Below, one piece after another: positions 42,122 through 51,238 of a stretch of DNA of 54,787 nt. The position numbers and the translations under genes were made by a program. Under the pieces are notes generated by a model. It was not told the origin of the DNA, ran no database searches, and worked only from the letters and a program-made list of their open reading frames with translations. The DNA is taken from assembly GCA_003151595.1 (NCBI GenBank), contig PLXW01000134.1:1-54787 (forward strand), read 5' to 3'. How positions within the stretch are numbered: the stretch's first letter is position 1; every line of letters starts with the position of its first letter. The stretch is from Myxococcales bacterium. Lineage in GTDB: Bacteria; Myxococcota; Polyangia; Polyangiales; Polyangiaceae.

Positions 42122-43045
42122 TCACGCGCGACGTCTGCGCTCCGCGGCGACGGCGATCCCCTGCGCGTTGAGGTCGATGTCCATCGCCAGAAGCGCCAGG
42201 TCGTCGTTGCCGAGCGGGTACTTCGCGAGCGCCGCGCGGTACTGGTCGGCGACCCGCTTCGTCTGCACCGGGAGCGGCGCGTCGGTCGCGAGGCACTCGT
42301 CGAGCCACACTTCGGAGCGATCGATCCAGGCGCGCACCTGGGCGGCCACCTCGCGAAGATCGTCGACCGCGTCGAAGTGCGTGAGGCATGCGTGCGCTTC
42401 GCCGAGCCCGACGATCAGGTCGAGCGCGCGCCGCGCCTCGGGAGGATCGAAGTCGATCGGACTCGTCGACGCGATCGCGAATCGCCCCGAGTGCTGGAGC
42501 GCCGGGTAGACGAGCCCGAAGGCGTCGCCGGTGTAGACGGTGGACAGCGCGGGATCATCGACGACGAAGTGATGCTTCGCGTGACCGGCGGCATAGTGAA
42601 CGCGCAACGTCGCATCCCCGAGGTCGAAGCTCGCGCCGTCGTCGAGCGCGCGCACACGATCGGCGGCGATGGGGACGATCGTTCCGTATAGCTCGGCGAA
42701 GCGCGCTTCGCCGTACACCCGCGTGGCGCTGGCGATGAGCTTCGCGGGATCGACGAGGTGAACCGCGGCGCGTGGGTGGGCGAGGAGCGTCGCGTTCGGG
42801 CACCTCGCGAGGAGCGCGCCCGCGCCGGCCGCGTGATCGAGGTGCGCGTGCGTGACCACGATCCACCGCACGCTCTCGGGCCGGAGCCCCCTCGCCTCGA
42901 GCGCGCCGAGCAGCTTCGGGAGCGCATGCGTCGTGTGCGTCTCGACGAACGCGCACTCCTCGCCGGCTATGCGAAGGTAGGCGGCCGTGAATCGCGGCAG
43001 AACGTCGCAATCGATCGTGAACCGGGCGTGTTTCGTGGTCGTCAT
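42122..43045 (-). CDS. MBL-fold hydrolase
   Basis: A 307-aa metallo-beta-lactamase-fold hydrolase (COG0491). The zinc motif THAHLDHAAG and later ligands in YAAGHAKHHFVV and YTGDAFG are intact. The length and C-terminal helical extension resemble glyoxalase-II/thioesterase-like members. The ATG at 43045 (MTTTKHARF) is used; the longer frame to 43270 runs antisense to the histidine kinase gene. It is the first gene of an operon with the acyl-CoA synthetase and may hydrolyse acyl-thioesters or lactones. It is divergent from the PAS histidine kinase gene. Confidence 0.85.
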   Translation of the reverse strand: MTTTKHARFTIDCDVLPRFTAAYLRIAGEECAFVETHTTHALPKLLGALEARGLRPESVRWIVVTHAHLDHAAGAGALLARCPNATLLAHPRAAVHLVDPAKLIASATRVYGEARFAELYGTIVPIAADRVRALDDGASFDLGDATLRVHYAAGHAKHHFVVDDPALSTVYTGDAFGLVYPALQHSGRFAIASTSPIDFDPPEARRALDLIVGLGEAHACLTHFDAVDDLREVAAQVRAWIDRSEVWLDECLATDAPLPVQTKRVADQYRAALAKYPLGNDDLALLAMDIDLNAQGIAVAAERRRRA

Positions 43046-43094
43046 CGCATGGCATTCTACGCGGGCCGCGGCAGGGTATCCTTGAAGGTCGCCC

Positions 43095-44525
43095 ATGGAC
43101 TCCGCGCACCCGAAGTCGACCGCGCGCTCGAGCGAGGCCGTGTACCGCGCCCTGCTGGAGAGCGCGACCGATCTGATCGTCGCGGTCGTCGATGGCGATA
43201 TGAACGTTCGGTTCGTCAACGCGGCCGTTCGCTCGACGCTCGGATGGATGCCCGAAGACCTCGTCGGCAAGCGCTCGCTCGACTTCGTTCACCCCGAGGA
43301 CCGGGAGCTCGCGGCGCGAACGCTGGCTGACGCCGCGGCGTCGAACGAGCCGACCCCTCCCACCCTACTTCGCGCGCGGCACTACGACGGGACATGGGTG
43401 TACCTCGAAGTCGTCGGGCACTCGCGCCTGTCCGATCCGGAGATCGAAGGCGTGCTCGTCCATGGACGCGACGTGACCGAGCGAATGCGCGGCGCGGCAC
43501 GCTTGCAACAATCCGAGACGCGGCTGCGCGAGATCTTCGAGTGCGTGCACGACGGTCTGTTCCTCGTCGACGTCGCGACGGCGCGCGTGGTCGATGCAAA
43601 CCTCGCGCTCTGCGCGCTCTTTGGGTACGACCGCCACGACCTCGTCGCGTGCGACGTCCGCACGCTCCTTCCGGACGCGGGCGTCTGGGAGCGCGCCGCC
43701 TCGACGCCCGAAGGGGAGCGACGCGCGCTCGATGGAGTCGCCGTGCGAAGAAAGGACGGCGGTCTGCGCCACTCCGACATCGCCGTGACGACCTTTGCGC
43801 AGCCGGGGAGCGCGTCGATCGTCGTCGCCGTCGTACGCGACGTCACCGAGCGCCGCGCAGCCGAGCGAATGAAAGAGCTCTTCTTCGCGGTCGTCGCGCA
43901 CGAGCTTCGGTCGCCGGTCGCCGTCCTCAAGAGCAGCATGAGTCTCCTGCGGACGCGCACCCAACTCCGCGCGGAGGATCGCGAGGAGCTCCTCGCGATC
44001 CACGAAGAAGAGGTCGCTCGCCTCGCGCACATCGTCGCCGACGGGCTCGACTTCAGCGCGATCCATGCGGGCAAGCTGAAGGTCCAGCCGATTCCGATCG
44101 CGCTCGAGCCGCTCGTTCGATCGCTCGTGAAACGCTCCGCATTGCGCGGTCGCGAGGTGCGCATCGAGGCCGAGGCGCTCACAGCGCTGGTCGATCCCGG
44201 ACGCTTCGAGCAGGTGGTGACGAACCTCCTCGACAACGCCTGGCGGCACGGCGGCGCCGCGCCGAACGTCTCGCTTCGCATCGCGCGCGAGGGGGCGTTC
44301 GCGCGCGTGTGGGTCGAGGACGACGGCCCCGGAATACCGGCGCCGCTCCGCGAAGTCCTCTTCGATCGCTACTACCTCGTGAGCGATCGCCCGACGCGCG
44401 GGATGGGGATCGGCCTGTGGCTCTCGAAGCGCTTCGTCGAAGCGATGGGTGGATCGATCGCGGCCGAAGGGAACGAAGCCGGCGCGCGCTCGTGCGTCTG
44501 GTTCACGGTGCCGCTCGATCCGTGA
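43095..44525 (+). CDS. PAS-PAS sensor histidine kinase
   Basis: A 476-aa cytoplasmic kinase: PAS 1 (about 15-130, LGWMPEDLVGKRSLDFVHPED), PAS 2 (140-255, IFECVHDGLFLVD), HisKA with H-box VVAHELRSPVAVL and HATPase with N-box NLLDNAWRHG, G1 DDGPGIP and G2 GMGIGLWL. It has no transmembrane segment, so it senses an internal signal such as redox or a small ligand. No response regulator is adjacent; the kinase is an orphan. Its 3' end overlaps the convergent DUF2378-like gene by 23 nt. Confidence 0.93.
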   Translation: MDSAHPKSTARSSEAVYRALLESATDLIVAVVDGDMNVRFVNAAVRSTLGWMPEDLVGKRSLDFVHPEDRELAARTLADAAASNEPTPPTLLRARHYDGTWVYLEVVGHSRLSDPEIEGVLVHGRDVTERMRGAARLQQSETRLREIFECVHDGLFLVDVATARVVDANLALCALFGYDRHDLVACDVRTLLPDAGVWERAASTPEGERRALDGVAVRRKDGGLRHSDIAVTTFAQPGSASIVVAVVRDVTERRAAERMKELFFAVVAHELRSPVAVLKSSMSLLRTRTQLRAEDREELLAIHEEEVARLAHIVADGLDFSAIHAGKLKVQPIPIALEPLVRSLVKRSALRGREVRIEAEALTALVDPGRFEQVVTNLLDNAWRHGGAAPNVSLRIAREGAFARVWVEDDGPGIPAPLREVLFDRYYLVSDRPTRGMGIGLWLSKRFVEAMGGSIAAEGNEAGARSCVWFTVPLDP

Positions 44526-45147
44526 TCGCGGCACGCGCGCGCAGCTCCCAGGTCAGAGTCATCGCGCACGGCCCGCGGCCGCCGCTGCACGTGTGCGCCG
44601 CGATCTTCGGCGCGACGCAGCCGTTGATTTCGAGCACGCCGATGGCGCACGCGCCGATCATCCGGCACCACGCTTCGTCGTGCGCGACCCAGTCCCTGCA
44701 GATCGCGAACATCGAGCGCCCTTCGACGCGCGCCGAGACGGCTCCCGTGTCGTGGTAGAGGCTCCACATGATCGGCGCCGTCCTGGCCGACGCCTCCGGC
44801 GACGCGAACCACCCCACGAGCGCGCGCGAGATCCGATTCAGACTGGCGTCGACCGTCTCGCGGCCGATCGCGCGCAGCGCATCGTCGGCGCTGAGCTGCG
44901 GCGCCACCGCGTCGAGCACACCGCGGGTGAGCGCGCTCGCGAGGCGCTCGTCGTACCAGCTCGTCGGTAGGACGCCGAGCGCACGGGCGTCACGCACCAC
45001 GGCGTGCGCGAGCTTCCGCGGCAACCCGTCGGCGATCGCCACGAGCGCTTCATCGCCGCACACTCGGGCGCACCATGCGAGCATCGGGCGCACGACGGCC
45101 CCTCTCACACGACCGATCGAATCTCCGCTCGCCGGAGCGCTCGCCAT
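44503..45147 (-). CDS. DUF2378-like protein
   Basis: A 214-aa soluble protein. The pattern RGAVVRPMLAWCARVCGDEAL, then LPTSWYDERLASALTRGV and APIMWSLYHDTG resembles the Myxococcus paralogous family TIGR02265/DUF2378, related in fold to heme-NO-binding domains. The C-terminal half has several Cys and His (CRDWVAHDEAWCRM, CVAPKIAAHTC). The function of the family is unknown; it occurs in many copies in myxobacteria. The gene is convergent with, and overlaps, the histidine kinase, and is divergent from the redoxin gene. The family link is by eye and moderate. Confidence 0.6.
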   Translation of the reverse strand: MASAPASGDSIGRVRGAVVRPMLAWCARVCGDEALVAIADGLPRKLAHAVVRDARALGVLPTSWYDERLASALTRGVLDAVAPQLSADDALRAIGRETVDASLNRISRALVGWFASPEASARTAPIMWSLYHDTGAVSARVEGRSMFAICRDWVAHDEAWCRMIGACAIGVLEINGCVAPKIAAHTCSGGRGPCAMTLTWELRARAAITDRAAP

Positions 45148-45252
45148 CGCCGGACGATAGACCCGGCCCGGGTCAATCGCACGCCCGGTCTTCTCGAGCG
45201 TTCGCTAGGATCGCGGCCGCGGGTCGCCGCGCGGAGCTGGTACCGTGGGTCG

Positions 45253-45837
45253 GTGATCCGGCGCCGGGAGCTCCTCTCTCTCTCTCTCCCCATCCTCGTC
45301 ATGCTTGCCGCCGCGGCCGGCTGTCGCGCGAAGGCGAGCGCGTCGGGCGTCACGGATCTCGAGGGCGTCGACGTCGATCCGTTCGCGGGAGATCCGAAGG
45401 CGCTCGTCCTTCTCTTCGTGTCGACCGACTGTCCGATCTCGAACCGCTACGCCCCCGAAATTCGTCGCATGGCGGAGGAGCTCACGCCGCGCGGGGTCTC
45501 GTTCCGGCTCGTGTATCCGACTCCGGAAGAGACGGCGGCGACCATTCGCGAGCACGTGCGCGAGTACGCGCTGCCGCTCCTCGCGCTGCGCGATCCGCAC
45601 CATGCGCTCGTCGCGCGCGCGGAGGTCACCGTGACCCCTTCGAGCGCGGTCTTCGCGCGCGGCGGAGCGCTCGTCTACCACGGGCGAATCGACGACCGCC
45701 AAGTCGACTTCGGCGAGGTGCGCCCCGAGCCGACGCGCCGCGATCTCCGCGAAGCGCTGGACGCCGTGCTCGCAGGCCGCGCGCCGAGCCACGCCGAAGC
45801 GCCGGCGATAGGCTGCGCAATCGTCCCCTCGAGCTGA
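45253..45837 (+). CDS. Redoxin-like lipoprotein
   Basis: A 194-aa exported thioredoxin-fold protein. Signal peptide LPILVMLAAAAGC; the core has FVSTDCPISNRYAPEI with a single active Cys in the CPxS pattern, as in redoxins found next to copper or heme oxidases, and a cis-Pro region VTPSSAVF. The start is a GTG at 45253. A (CT)n tract in the signal-peptide codons is unusual. It converges with the cytochrome/copper-monooxygenase-like gene, one base apart, and the two protein types often occur together. It may keep metal sites or thiols reduced in the periplasm. Confidence 0.8.
   Translation: MIRRRELLSLSLPILVMLAAAAGCRAKASASGVTDLEGVDVDPFAGDPKALVLLFVSTDCPISNRYAPEIRRMAEELTPRGVSFRLVYPTPEETAATIREHVREYALPLLALRDPHHALVARAEVTVTPSSAVFARGGALVYHGRIDDRQVDFGEVRPEPTRRDLREALDAVLAGRAPSHAEAPAIGCAIVPSS
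45274..45287 (+). repeat. CT dinucleotide tract in a signal-peptide coding region
   Basis: Seven CT units encode the Leu-Ser-Leu-Ser start of the redoxin signal peptide, seven codons after the start. A gain or loss of one unit would shift the frame near the 5' end, a layout known from phase-variable genes. Confidence 0.8.
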
Positions 45838-45838
45838 T

Positions 45839-47635
45839 TCAGCGCACGTCGGCATCGCCCGCGTCGCCGACGAGCACCCCCAGCGCGGCTCGGATCCGCT
45901 CGTTGTCCGGCTCGATCGCCAGCGCTTGATCGAGCTGCGCGATCGCCTCATCGCGCTCCCCCCGCGTCGCCAGGATCGCCGCCAGGCTCGCGTGCCCCAA
46001 GGCGTTGCGAGGATCGACGGCGAACGCTTGCCGATAAGCGGTCATCGCATCGTCCATCCGCCCCTTCGCTTCGAGCGCGTGCCCCAAGTTCACGTCGGCC
46101 GCCGCGAAGTCCGGCTTGGCCTTCACTGCCGCTCGAAATTCGTCGATCGCCGCGTCCACCTCCGCGCGCGCCATCAGGAGATTCCCGAGATTGAAGTGCG
46201 CCGGAGCGAGCGAGGGATCTCCGGCGATCGCGCGCCGGTAGTGCGTGATCGCCTCGTCGGCTCTCCCTTCGTCGGCGAGCGCGTTCGCGAGGTTGTAGTG
46301 ATTGCGCGGGGTGTCCCCTCCGTCGAGCAGGCGCTGGTAGTTCGAGAGTCGCAGTCGCCCGAGGCCGCGGGCGTCGTGAGGAAGCACCTCGAACGTCAGG
46401 TTCCCCATCTCGTCGGCGGACGTCTCGCCCGTCGTCACGCGCTTCGGCGGACGACTCGGGTTGCGAAGGTTGTCCTCCGAGTTGTCGTAGACGATCTCCA
46501 TCGCGATCGTGCTCCCGGCGGGGAGCGAGACGGGCGTGGCGTACGTGTACGAGTCCTGCCAGTTGAAGTCCCAGGCATCGATCCTGAGGAGGTGCTTCTC
46601 GGTGCGATCGGGGAGCGTGGCCCAGCTTCGCACGGTCTTCGCGAGGTAGTGCGCGTGCGGGAATACGTTCACCACGTCGACGTCTGCGGGAAGCGTGTAC
46701 TCCGCATGAATCGTGTACTTCCTCTCCCCCGGGGGTATGTCGATCGGCGGATCGCCGACGCGCAGCGTGAAGAGCTGTTGCGTCGGCGGACGGTCTTCGA
46801 GGTAGAGACCGATCGACGGCTGCACCAGCTCCTCTTTCCCGCGCGACTGCATGTGGAGCTGAACGACGAGGTCGGTGTGCTCGTCTATGCGCCACGCCCT
46901 CGCGGGGTCGGGCGGCGCAGGGACGTTTCCCGGCGCCCATACGAGATAGAAGCCATCGGCCGACTGGACGTTGCCGATGTCCATGCCGCCGAAGCCCGGC
47001 TCCGGATCTTTCGCGTCACGCTCCCGCGCGAGCCCGAGGCGATCGACGTTCACGATGGCGTGGTGAATCGCGCGCGACCCCGGCCGAAACTCCCACGCCT
47101 TCACGAAGCGCCGTCGGCTCACGTTCGCGGGGACGACGAAGTTCCGATAGACGTCCTTCCCCTCGGCGCGGAGCGTGTACGGCGGGAGCTGCACGATGAG
47201 GTCGGGCTCACCGAGCTGCCATCCGTGGGGCCACGAAGGAGTCGGCGGCAGGTCTCTGGGATCGCCGAGCGTCGCGCCGTCGTCCACCCATCGGGCGATG
47301 AGATCGATCTGCTCGGGCCTGAGGCTCCTGTCGCCTCGGAACGCGACGTCGTCGGGCGCGGGCTTCCACGGCGGCATGAATCGACGACCGGTGACGTTGC
47401 GGATCTGACGCGCCTTCCGCGACACGTCTTCGTACGTGAGGAGGTTGAACGGGCCGGCCTCTCCCGGTCGATGGCACGGCGCACACTTCGAGAGGACGAT
47501 CGGCGCGATGTCCCTGGCGTACGTGACGCGCGAGGCGCGGTGCTCTCTTCGCCGGCCGATCATGACTGCGCCGACGGCCGCAACCGCGACCGCGACGAGA
47601 GCGACCGCGAGCGCGAGAGACCGCCACGAACGCAT
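45839..47635 (-). CDS. Cytochrome c / copper monooxygenase-like / TPR protein
   Basis: A 598-aa protein with an N-terminal membrane anchor (LALAVALVAVAVAAVGAV). Residues about 40-125 form a cytochrome c-like domain with CAPCH and a distal Met in RRFMPPW. Residues about 140-420 look like the PHM/DBM copper type II fold, with SRAIHHAIV, VVQLHMQ and FPHAHYLAK as copper-ligand segments. Residues about 430-590 hold four TPRs. The combination suggests a periplasmic oxidase in which heme delivers electrons to copper. ATG 47635 is preferred over GTG 47644. The TPRs may recruit substrate or partners. Confidence 0.85.
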   Translation of the reverse strand: MRSWRSLALAVALVAVAVAAVGAVMIGRRREHRASRVTYARDIAPIVLSKCAPCHRPGEAGPFNLLTYEDVSRKARQIRNVTGRRFMPPWKPAPDDVAFRGDRSLRPEQIDLIARWVDDGATLGDPRDLPPTPSWPHGWQLGEPDLIVQLPPYTLRAEGKDVYRNFVVPANVSRRRFVKAWEFRPGSRAIHHAIVNVDRLGLARERDAKDPEPGFGGMDIGNVQSADGFYLVWAPGNVPAPPDPARAWRIDEHTDLVVQLHMQSRGKEELVQPSIGLYLEDRPPTQQLFTLRVGDPPIDIPPGERKYTIHAEYTLPADVDVVNVFPHAHYLAKTVRSWATLPDRTEKHLLRIDAWDFNWQDSYTYATPVSLPAGSTIAMEIVYDNSEDNLRNPSRPPKRVTTGETSADEMGNLTFEVLPHDARGLGRLRLSNYQRLLDGGDTPRNHYNLANALADEGRADEAITHYRRAIAGDPSLAPAHFNLGNLLMARAEVDAAIDEFRAAVKAKPDFAAADVNLGHALEAKGRMDDAMTAYRQAFAVDPRNALGHASLAAILATRGERDEAIAQLDQALAIEPDNERIRAALGVLVGDAGDADVR

Positions 47636-47690
47636 CGCGAGCACGATACCCGAACCCCTGTGCTCGCGGAGCGCCGGCTACACTTCCTTC

Positions 47691-49157
47691 ATGTTCGAGT
47701 CCGCCGAGCTCGCCCCAGCCGTCGACGACGCCACGTACGAAAAGAAGGTCCCCGCGCTTCGCGAGGCGCTCCTCTCCGCACAGGCCGCCGTCCTCCAGCG
47801 GAAAGAATTCCCCGTCATCGTCCTCATCAGCGGGTTCGAAGCCGCGGGTAAAGGCGACACGCTCCGGGTGATTCACCAGTGGATGGATCCGCGCTACGTG
47901 CGCGCCAGCGCGTTCGACGATCCGAACTGCATCGAGGTCGAGCACCCGGGGATGTGGCGATTCTGGCGCGCGCTCCCTCGCGCAGGGACGACCGGCGTGC
48001 TCCTGGGCGCGTGGTACCGCGAAGCGATCTACGGGCGCGTGTATCGCGGCGAGAAGCGCGCGCAGCTCGAGCAACGGATCCAGGCGATCGCGCGGTTCGA
48101 GCAGATGCTCGCGGACGAAGGGGCGCTCGTCGTGAAGCTGTGGCTGCACCTCTCGAAGAGCCAGCAGCGCGCGAAGCTCGAGGAGCTCGACTCGAACAAG
48201 CGCACGCGGTGGCGCGTGAAGCCTTCGGACTGGCGCAACCACGAGCACTACAGCGAGTTCCGCGCGGTCGACGAGGAGATACTCCGGAAGACCAACACCG
48301 GCGACGCACCGTGGATCATCGTCGGCAGCGACGACGCGAACTACCGTCGCCTCACCGTCGGCCACGCGCTGCTCGACGCGATGCGCGCGCGGCTGGCGAA
48401 GCCGGAAGATCGGCGCGTGAAGAAGCCGCCGGTGGTGCGCGGCGCCGGCACGAAGCTCTTTCGCGAGCTCGACATGAAGGCGTCGCTCGAGAAGCGCGAC
48501 TACGAGAAGCGTCTCGCGCAAGCGCAGGGGGAGATCGCGATCGCGAGTCGCCGCGCGGCGAAGAAGAAGCGCGCGATCGTGCTCGTCTTCGAAGGGCCCG
48601 ACGCCGCCGGCAAGGGGGGGACGATCGCGCGCGTCACCGACCCGCTCGACGCGCGGCGCTACCGCGTGAACGCCGTGGCCGCGCCCAGCGAAGAGGAGCG
48701 ATCGTTCCCGTACCTCTGGCGGTTCTGGACCAAGATCCCGCGCGACGGCGAGATCGCGATCTTCGATCGATCCTGGTACGGCCGGACGCTCGTGGAGCGC
48801 GTCGAGGGGTTCGCGTCCGATGCGGCGTGGAAGCGGGCCTACGGCGAGATCAACGACTTCGAAGAGGCGCTCGTGGCCCACGGCGCGATCGTCCTCAAGT
48901 TCTGGCTCCACATCACCGAGGCCGAGCAGCTCCGTCGGTTTCGCGAGCGCCAGAAGGCCGGGTACAAGCGCTACAAGATCACCCCCGAAGACTGGCGTAA
49001 TCGGAAGCGGTGGGGCGCCTACGAGCAAGCGGCGTCCGACACCTTCGACGCCACGAGCACGCACGACGCGCCGTGGACGATCGTCCCCGCGAACGACAAG
49101 CGGCTCGCGCGCGTGACGGTGCTCGAGACGCTCGCCGCGCGCCTACGCGACGTGTGA
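47691..49157 (+). CDS. Polyphosphate kinase 2, two-domain (polyphosphate:AMP phosphotransferase type)
   Basis: A 488-aa protein with two tandem PPK2 domains. Each has a Walker A (SGFEAAGKGDT and EGPDAAGKGGT). The lid WYREAIYGRV is in the first and DRSWYGRTLVERV in the second; the first domain has LGAWYR in place of DRSWYG, losing an Asp conserved in active domains. Two-domain PPK2 enzymes phosphorylate AMP to ADP with polyphosphate. The first domain may be structural and the second catalytic. The ATG at 47691 gives the full first domain. It is divergent from the cytochrome/copper gene. Confidence 0.92.
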   Translation: MFESAELAPAVDDATYEKKVPALREALLSAQAAVLQRKEFPVIVLISGFEAAGKGDTLRVIHQWMDPRYVRASAFDDPNCIEVEHPGMWRFWRALPRAGTTGVLLGAWYREAIYGRVYRGEKRAQLEQRIQAIARFEQMLADEGALVVKLWLHLSKSQQRAKLEELDSNKRTRWRVKPSDWRNHEHYSEFRAVDEEILRKTNTGDAPWIIVGSDDANYRRLTVGHALLDAMRARLAKPEDRRVKKPPVVRGAGTKLFRELDMKASLEKRDYEKRLAQAQGEIAIASRRAAKKKRAIVLVFEGPDAAGKGGTIARVTDPLDARRYRVNAVAAPSEEERSFPYLWRFWTKIPRDGEIAIFDRSWYGRTLVERVEGFASDAAWKRAYGEINDFEEALVAHGAIVLKFWLHITEAEQLRRFRERQKAGYKRYKITPEDWRNRKRWGAYEQAASDTFDATSTHDAPWTIVPANDKRLARVTVLETLAARLRDV

Positions 49158-49162
49158 AGCGC

Positions 49163-50881
49163 TCACTCCTGGAGCGTGAACGAGAACGTCGCGCCGCGGC
49201 CCACCGCCCCTTCGCCCCAGATGCGCCCGCCGTGCCTGCGGACGATCCGCTGCACGGTCGCGAGCCCGATGCCCGATCCTTCGAACTCGGTCGGCGAGTG
49301 GAGGCGCTGGAACGCACCGAACAGCTTGCTGGCGTATGCCTGATCGAAGCCTGCGCCGTTGTCACGAACGAAGAAGACGGAGCGTCCGTCCTCCATCCGC
49401 CGCCCCACTTCGACCCTGGGATGCTCGCCGCCGGCCGTGAACTTCCAGCAGTTGCCGAGCAGGTTGTCGAACAGCGCCGTGAGCAAGCGCGCGTCGCCCT
49501 CGGCCGCGAGACCTTCTTCCACGACGAGCTTCACGCCGCTGCCCGGGTTCGCTTCGCGAAGGCGCGCGCCGCTCTGTTGCGCGAGGCGCGTGAGGTCGAC
49601 CCGCTCGCGCACGAACGCGCCGCGCGTGAGCCGTGAGAGGCCGAGCAAGGCGTCGATGCGCTGCGACATCTGTTGCGCGGCGCTGCGCACCCGCCCGAGA
49701 TGGTCGATTCCCACGGCGTCGAGCTGCTCGACGCAGTCTTCCTGGATGGCGTGCGTGAAGCCGTCGATGGCGCGGAGAGGGGCGCGCAGATCGTGAGCGA
49801 CGGCGTAGCTGAACGCCTCGAGCTCCTGGTTGGCCGCCTCCGCTGCGATCTTCGCCGCGACGAGCGCTGCGGCGGCGACGCGACGCTCGGTGATGTCCTC
49901 GGAGATGCCGAGCAGGTACCTGGCTTCGCCCGACTCGTCGAGGACCGGGACTTTCTTCGTATGCAGCCAGCGCTCGCCTTTCTTGGTCTGAATCGGCTCC
50001 TCCGGGATGTCGATGACCTCGCGATTGCTCAGCGTCTCGCGATCGCGCACCTGGAAGGCCTCCGCTTGGTCGCGCGGGAAGAAGTCGAAATCGTTCTTCC
50101 CGAGGAGCTCCTTCCGATCGAGCCCGAGGAGCTCCTCGCCCGCGCGGTTGATGCGCTCGAAGCGGAGCTCGCTCGCCTCCTTCACGAAGATCATGTCGGG
50201 GATGTTCTCGACGATCGAGTCGAGGAAGCGCCCGTTTGCGCGCTGCGCGAGCTCCGAGAGCTCGCGGCGCCCGACCTCTTCGCGCATTCGCTGGAACGCG
50301 AGGAGCAAGATCACGAAGCCCGTCAGCGGTCCGACGACGACGGCGATCTTGGTACGCGCGATGTCGCGCCTCGTCCGCGCGTCCCTGTCGACGAGAAGGC
50401 GATTCTCCTCGGCCTCCATGTGCTCGCGGACGTCGCGAATGCGCGCGGCCTGAAGGAGCCCGTCGGATGACTCAACCCCGGTCCCTTCGAAGCGACGGCG
50501 CGCGACGGCGGCGTCGAGGTCGGCCATTCGTTCGTCGAGGAGCTGGGCGAGCTGATCGAGCCGGCGAAGCTGCTCGGTGTTGTCGGCGAGCAACGCGCGC
50601 GCGGCGGCGACGGCGAGCGTCATCCGAGCGTCGAGCTCGTGAACGTCACCGAGCTGCGAGGCGTCGCCGGCCACGACGTACGCGCGGCGCGCCGACGTGG
50701 AGCGCGCGTAGGCCGAAGAGATCTCCGACATCTGTTGGAGCACGCTGTTGGTGTGCTCCACCCAACCGAGCGTCGAGGCGGCGTTGTCCACGCTCCGGTA
50801 CGCGAGCGCGGCGACGGTCGCGAGGATCGCGAGCGCTGCCCAGAACCCGATGCGCTCTCGATGGCTTCGGCGACGTGTCAA
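49163..50881 (-). CDS. CHASE3-PAS sensor histidine kinase
   Basis: A 572-aa membrane kinase. Two membrane helices (near residues 12-30 and 180-195) flank a helical CHASE3-type periplasmic domain. A PAS domain (about 215-330, IVENIPDMIFVKEA, DITERR), HisKA (SYAVAHDLRAPLRAIDGF) and HATPase (FDNLLGNCWKFT, DNGAGFD, GSGIGLATV) follow. This layout matches bacteriophytochrome-like and chemosensory orphan kinases. The start is a TTG at 50881, a rare choice without a strong ribosome site. A kinase remnant ends 15 nt upstream. No response regulator is nearby. Confidence 0.88.
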   Translation of the reverse strand: MTRRRSHRERIGFWAALAILATVAALAYRSVDNAASTLGWVEHTNSVLQQMSEISSAYARSTSARRAYVVAGDASQLGDVHELDARMTLAVAAARALLADNTEQLRRLDQLAQLLDERMADLDAAVARRRFEGTGVESSDGLLQAARIRDVREHMEAEENRLLVDRDARTRRDIARTKIAVVVGPLTGFVILLLAFQRMREEVGRRELSELAQRANGRFLDSIVENIPDMIFVKEASELRFERINRAGEELLGLDRKELLGKNDFDFFPRDQAEAFQVRDRETLSNREVIDIPEEPIQTKKGERWLHTKKVPVLDESGEARYLLGISEDITERRVAAAALVAAKIAAEAANQELEAFSYAVAHDLRAPLRAIDGFTHAIQEDCVEQLDAVGIDHLGRVRSAAQQMSQRIDALLGLSRLTRGAFVRERVDLTRLAQQSGARLREANPGSGVKLVVEEGLAAEGDARLLTALFDNLLGNCWKFTAGGEHPRVEVGRRMEDGRSVFFVRDNGAGFDQAYASKLFGAFQRLHSPTEFEGSGIGLATVQRIVRRHGGRIWGEGAVGRGATFSFTLQE

Positions 50882-50896
50882 AATTTTCCCGGGGGC

Positions 50897-51150
50897 CTAC
50901 TTCGCGCTCGGGCACTTCAGCGCGCGCGCTCTCGCCGACACATGCGCGGCCGTGAGCGACGTCTTCACGTTACCCCATCGCCCGAGCACGTTCGCGTACG
51001 CCGCGCACGCTCGCGCTGTGTCCGTTTTCTCCAGCGACTCGCCGTACAGATCACGCGCTCGATCCGATATTTGCCGAGGACCAAGTCTCCGGGCTCCGGG
51101 AGCCCCGCATCGCGATCGTCTTGCTCGGCTTTCGTTTGCGCGAGGTCCAT
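50897..51150 (-). pseudogene. Collapsed Ser/Thr kinase gene (N- and C-terminal ends only)
   Basis: From the ATG at 51150 the frame reads a typical kinase N-terminus ending in PEPGDLVLGKYRIERVI, the lead-in to a glycine loop. At about 51045-51053 the coding sense jumps to another frame, which reads DLYGESLEKTDTARACAAYA, then NVLGRWG and ALKCPSAK to a stop at 50897. That is the usual TPR-like C-terminal end of large Polyangia Ser/Thr kinases. Everything between (glycine loop, catalytic core, most repeats) is gone. An internal deletion with loss of frame explains this; no peptide with kinase activity can be made. Confidence 0.65.
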
Positions 51151-51238
51151 GCGATCAAAACCGAGGATAGTGAAATTATTCGCGGTCGCTCAGCGAAGAG
51201 CTGGTCGCGTCAATCCGCGCGCGCATCGAGGAACTCCC

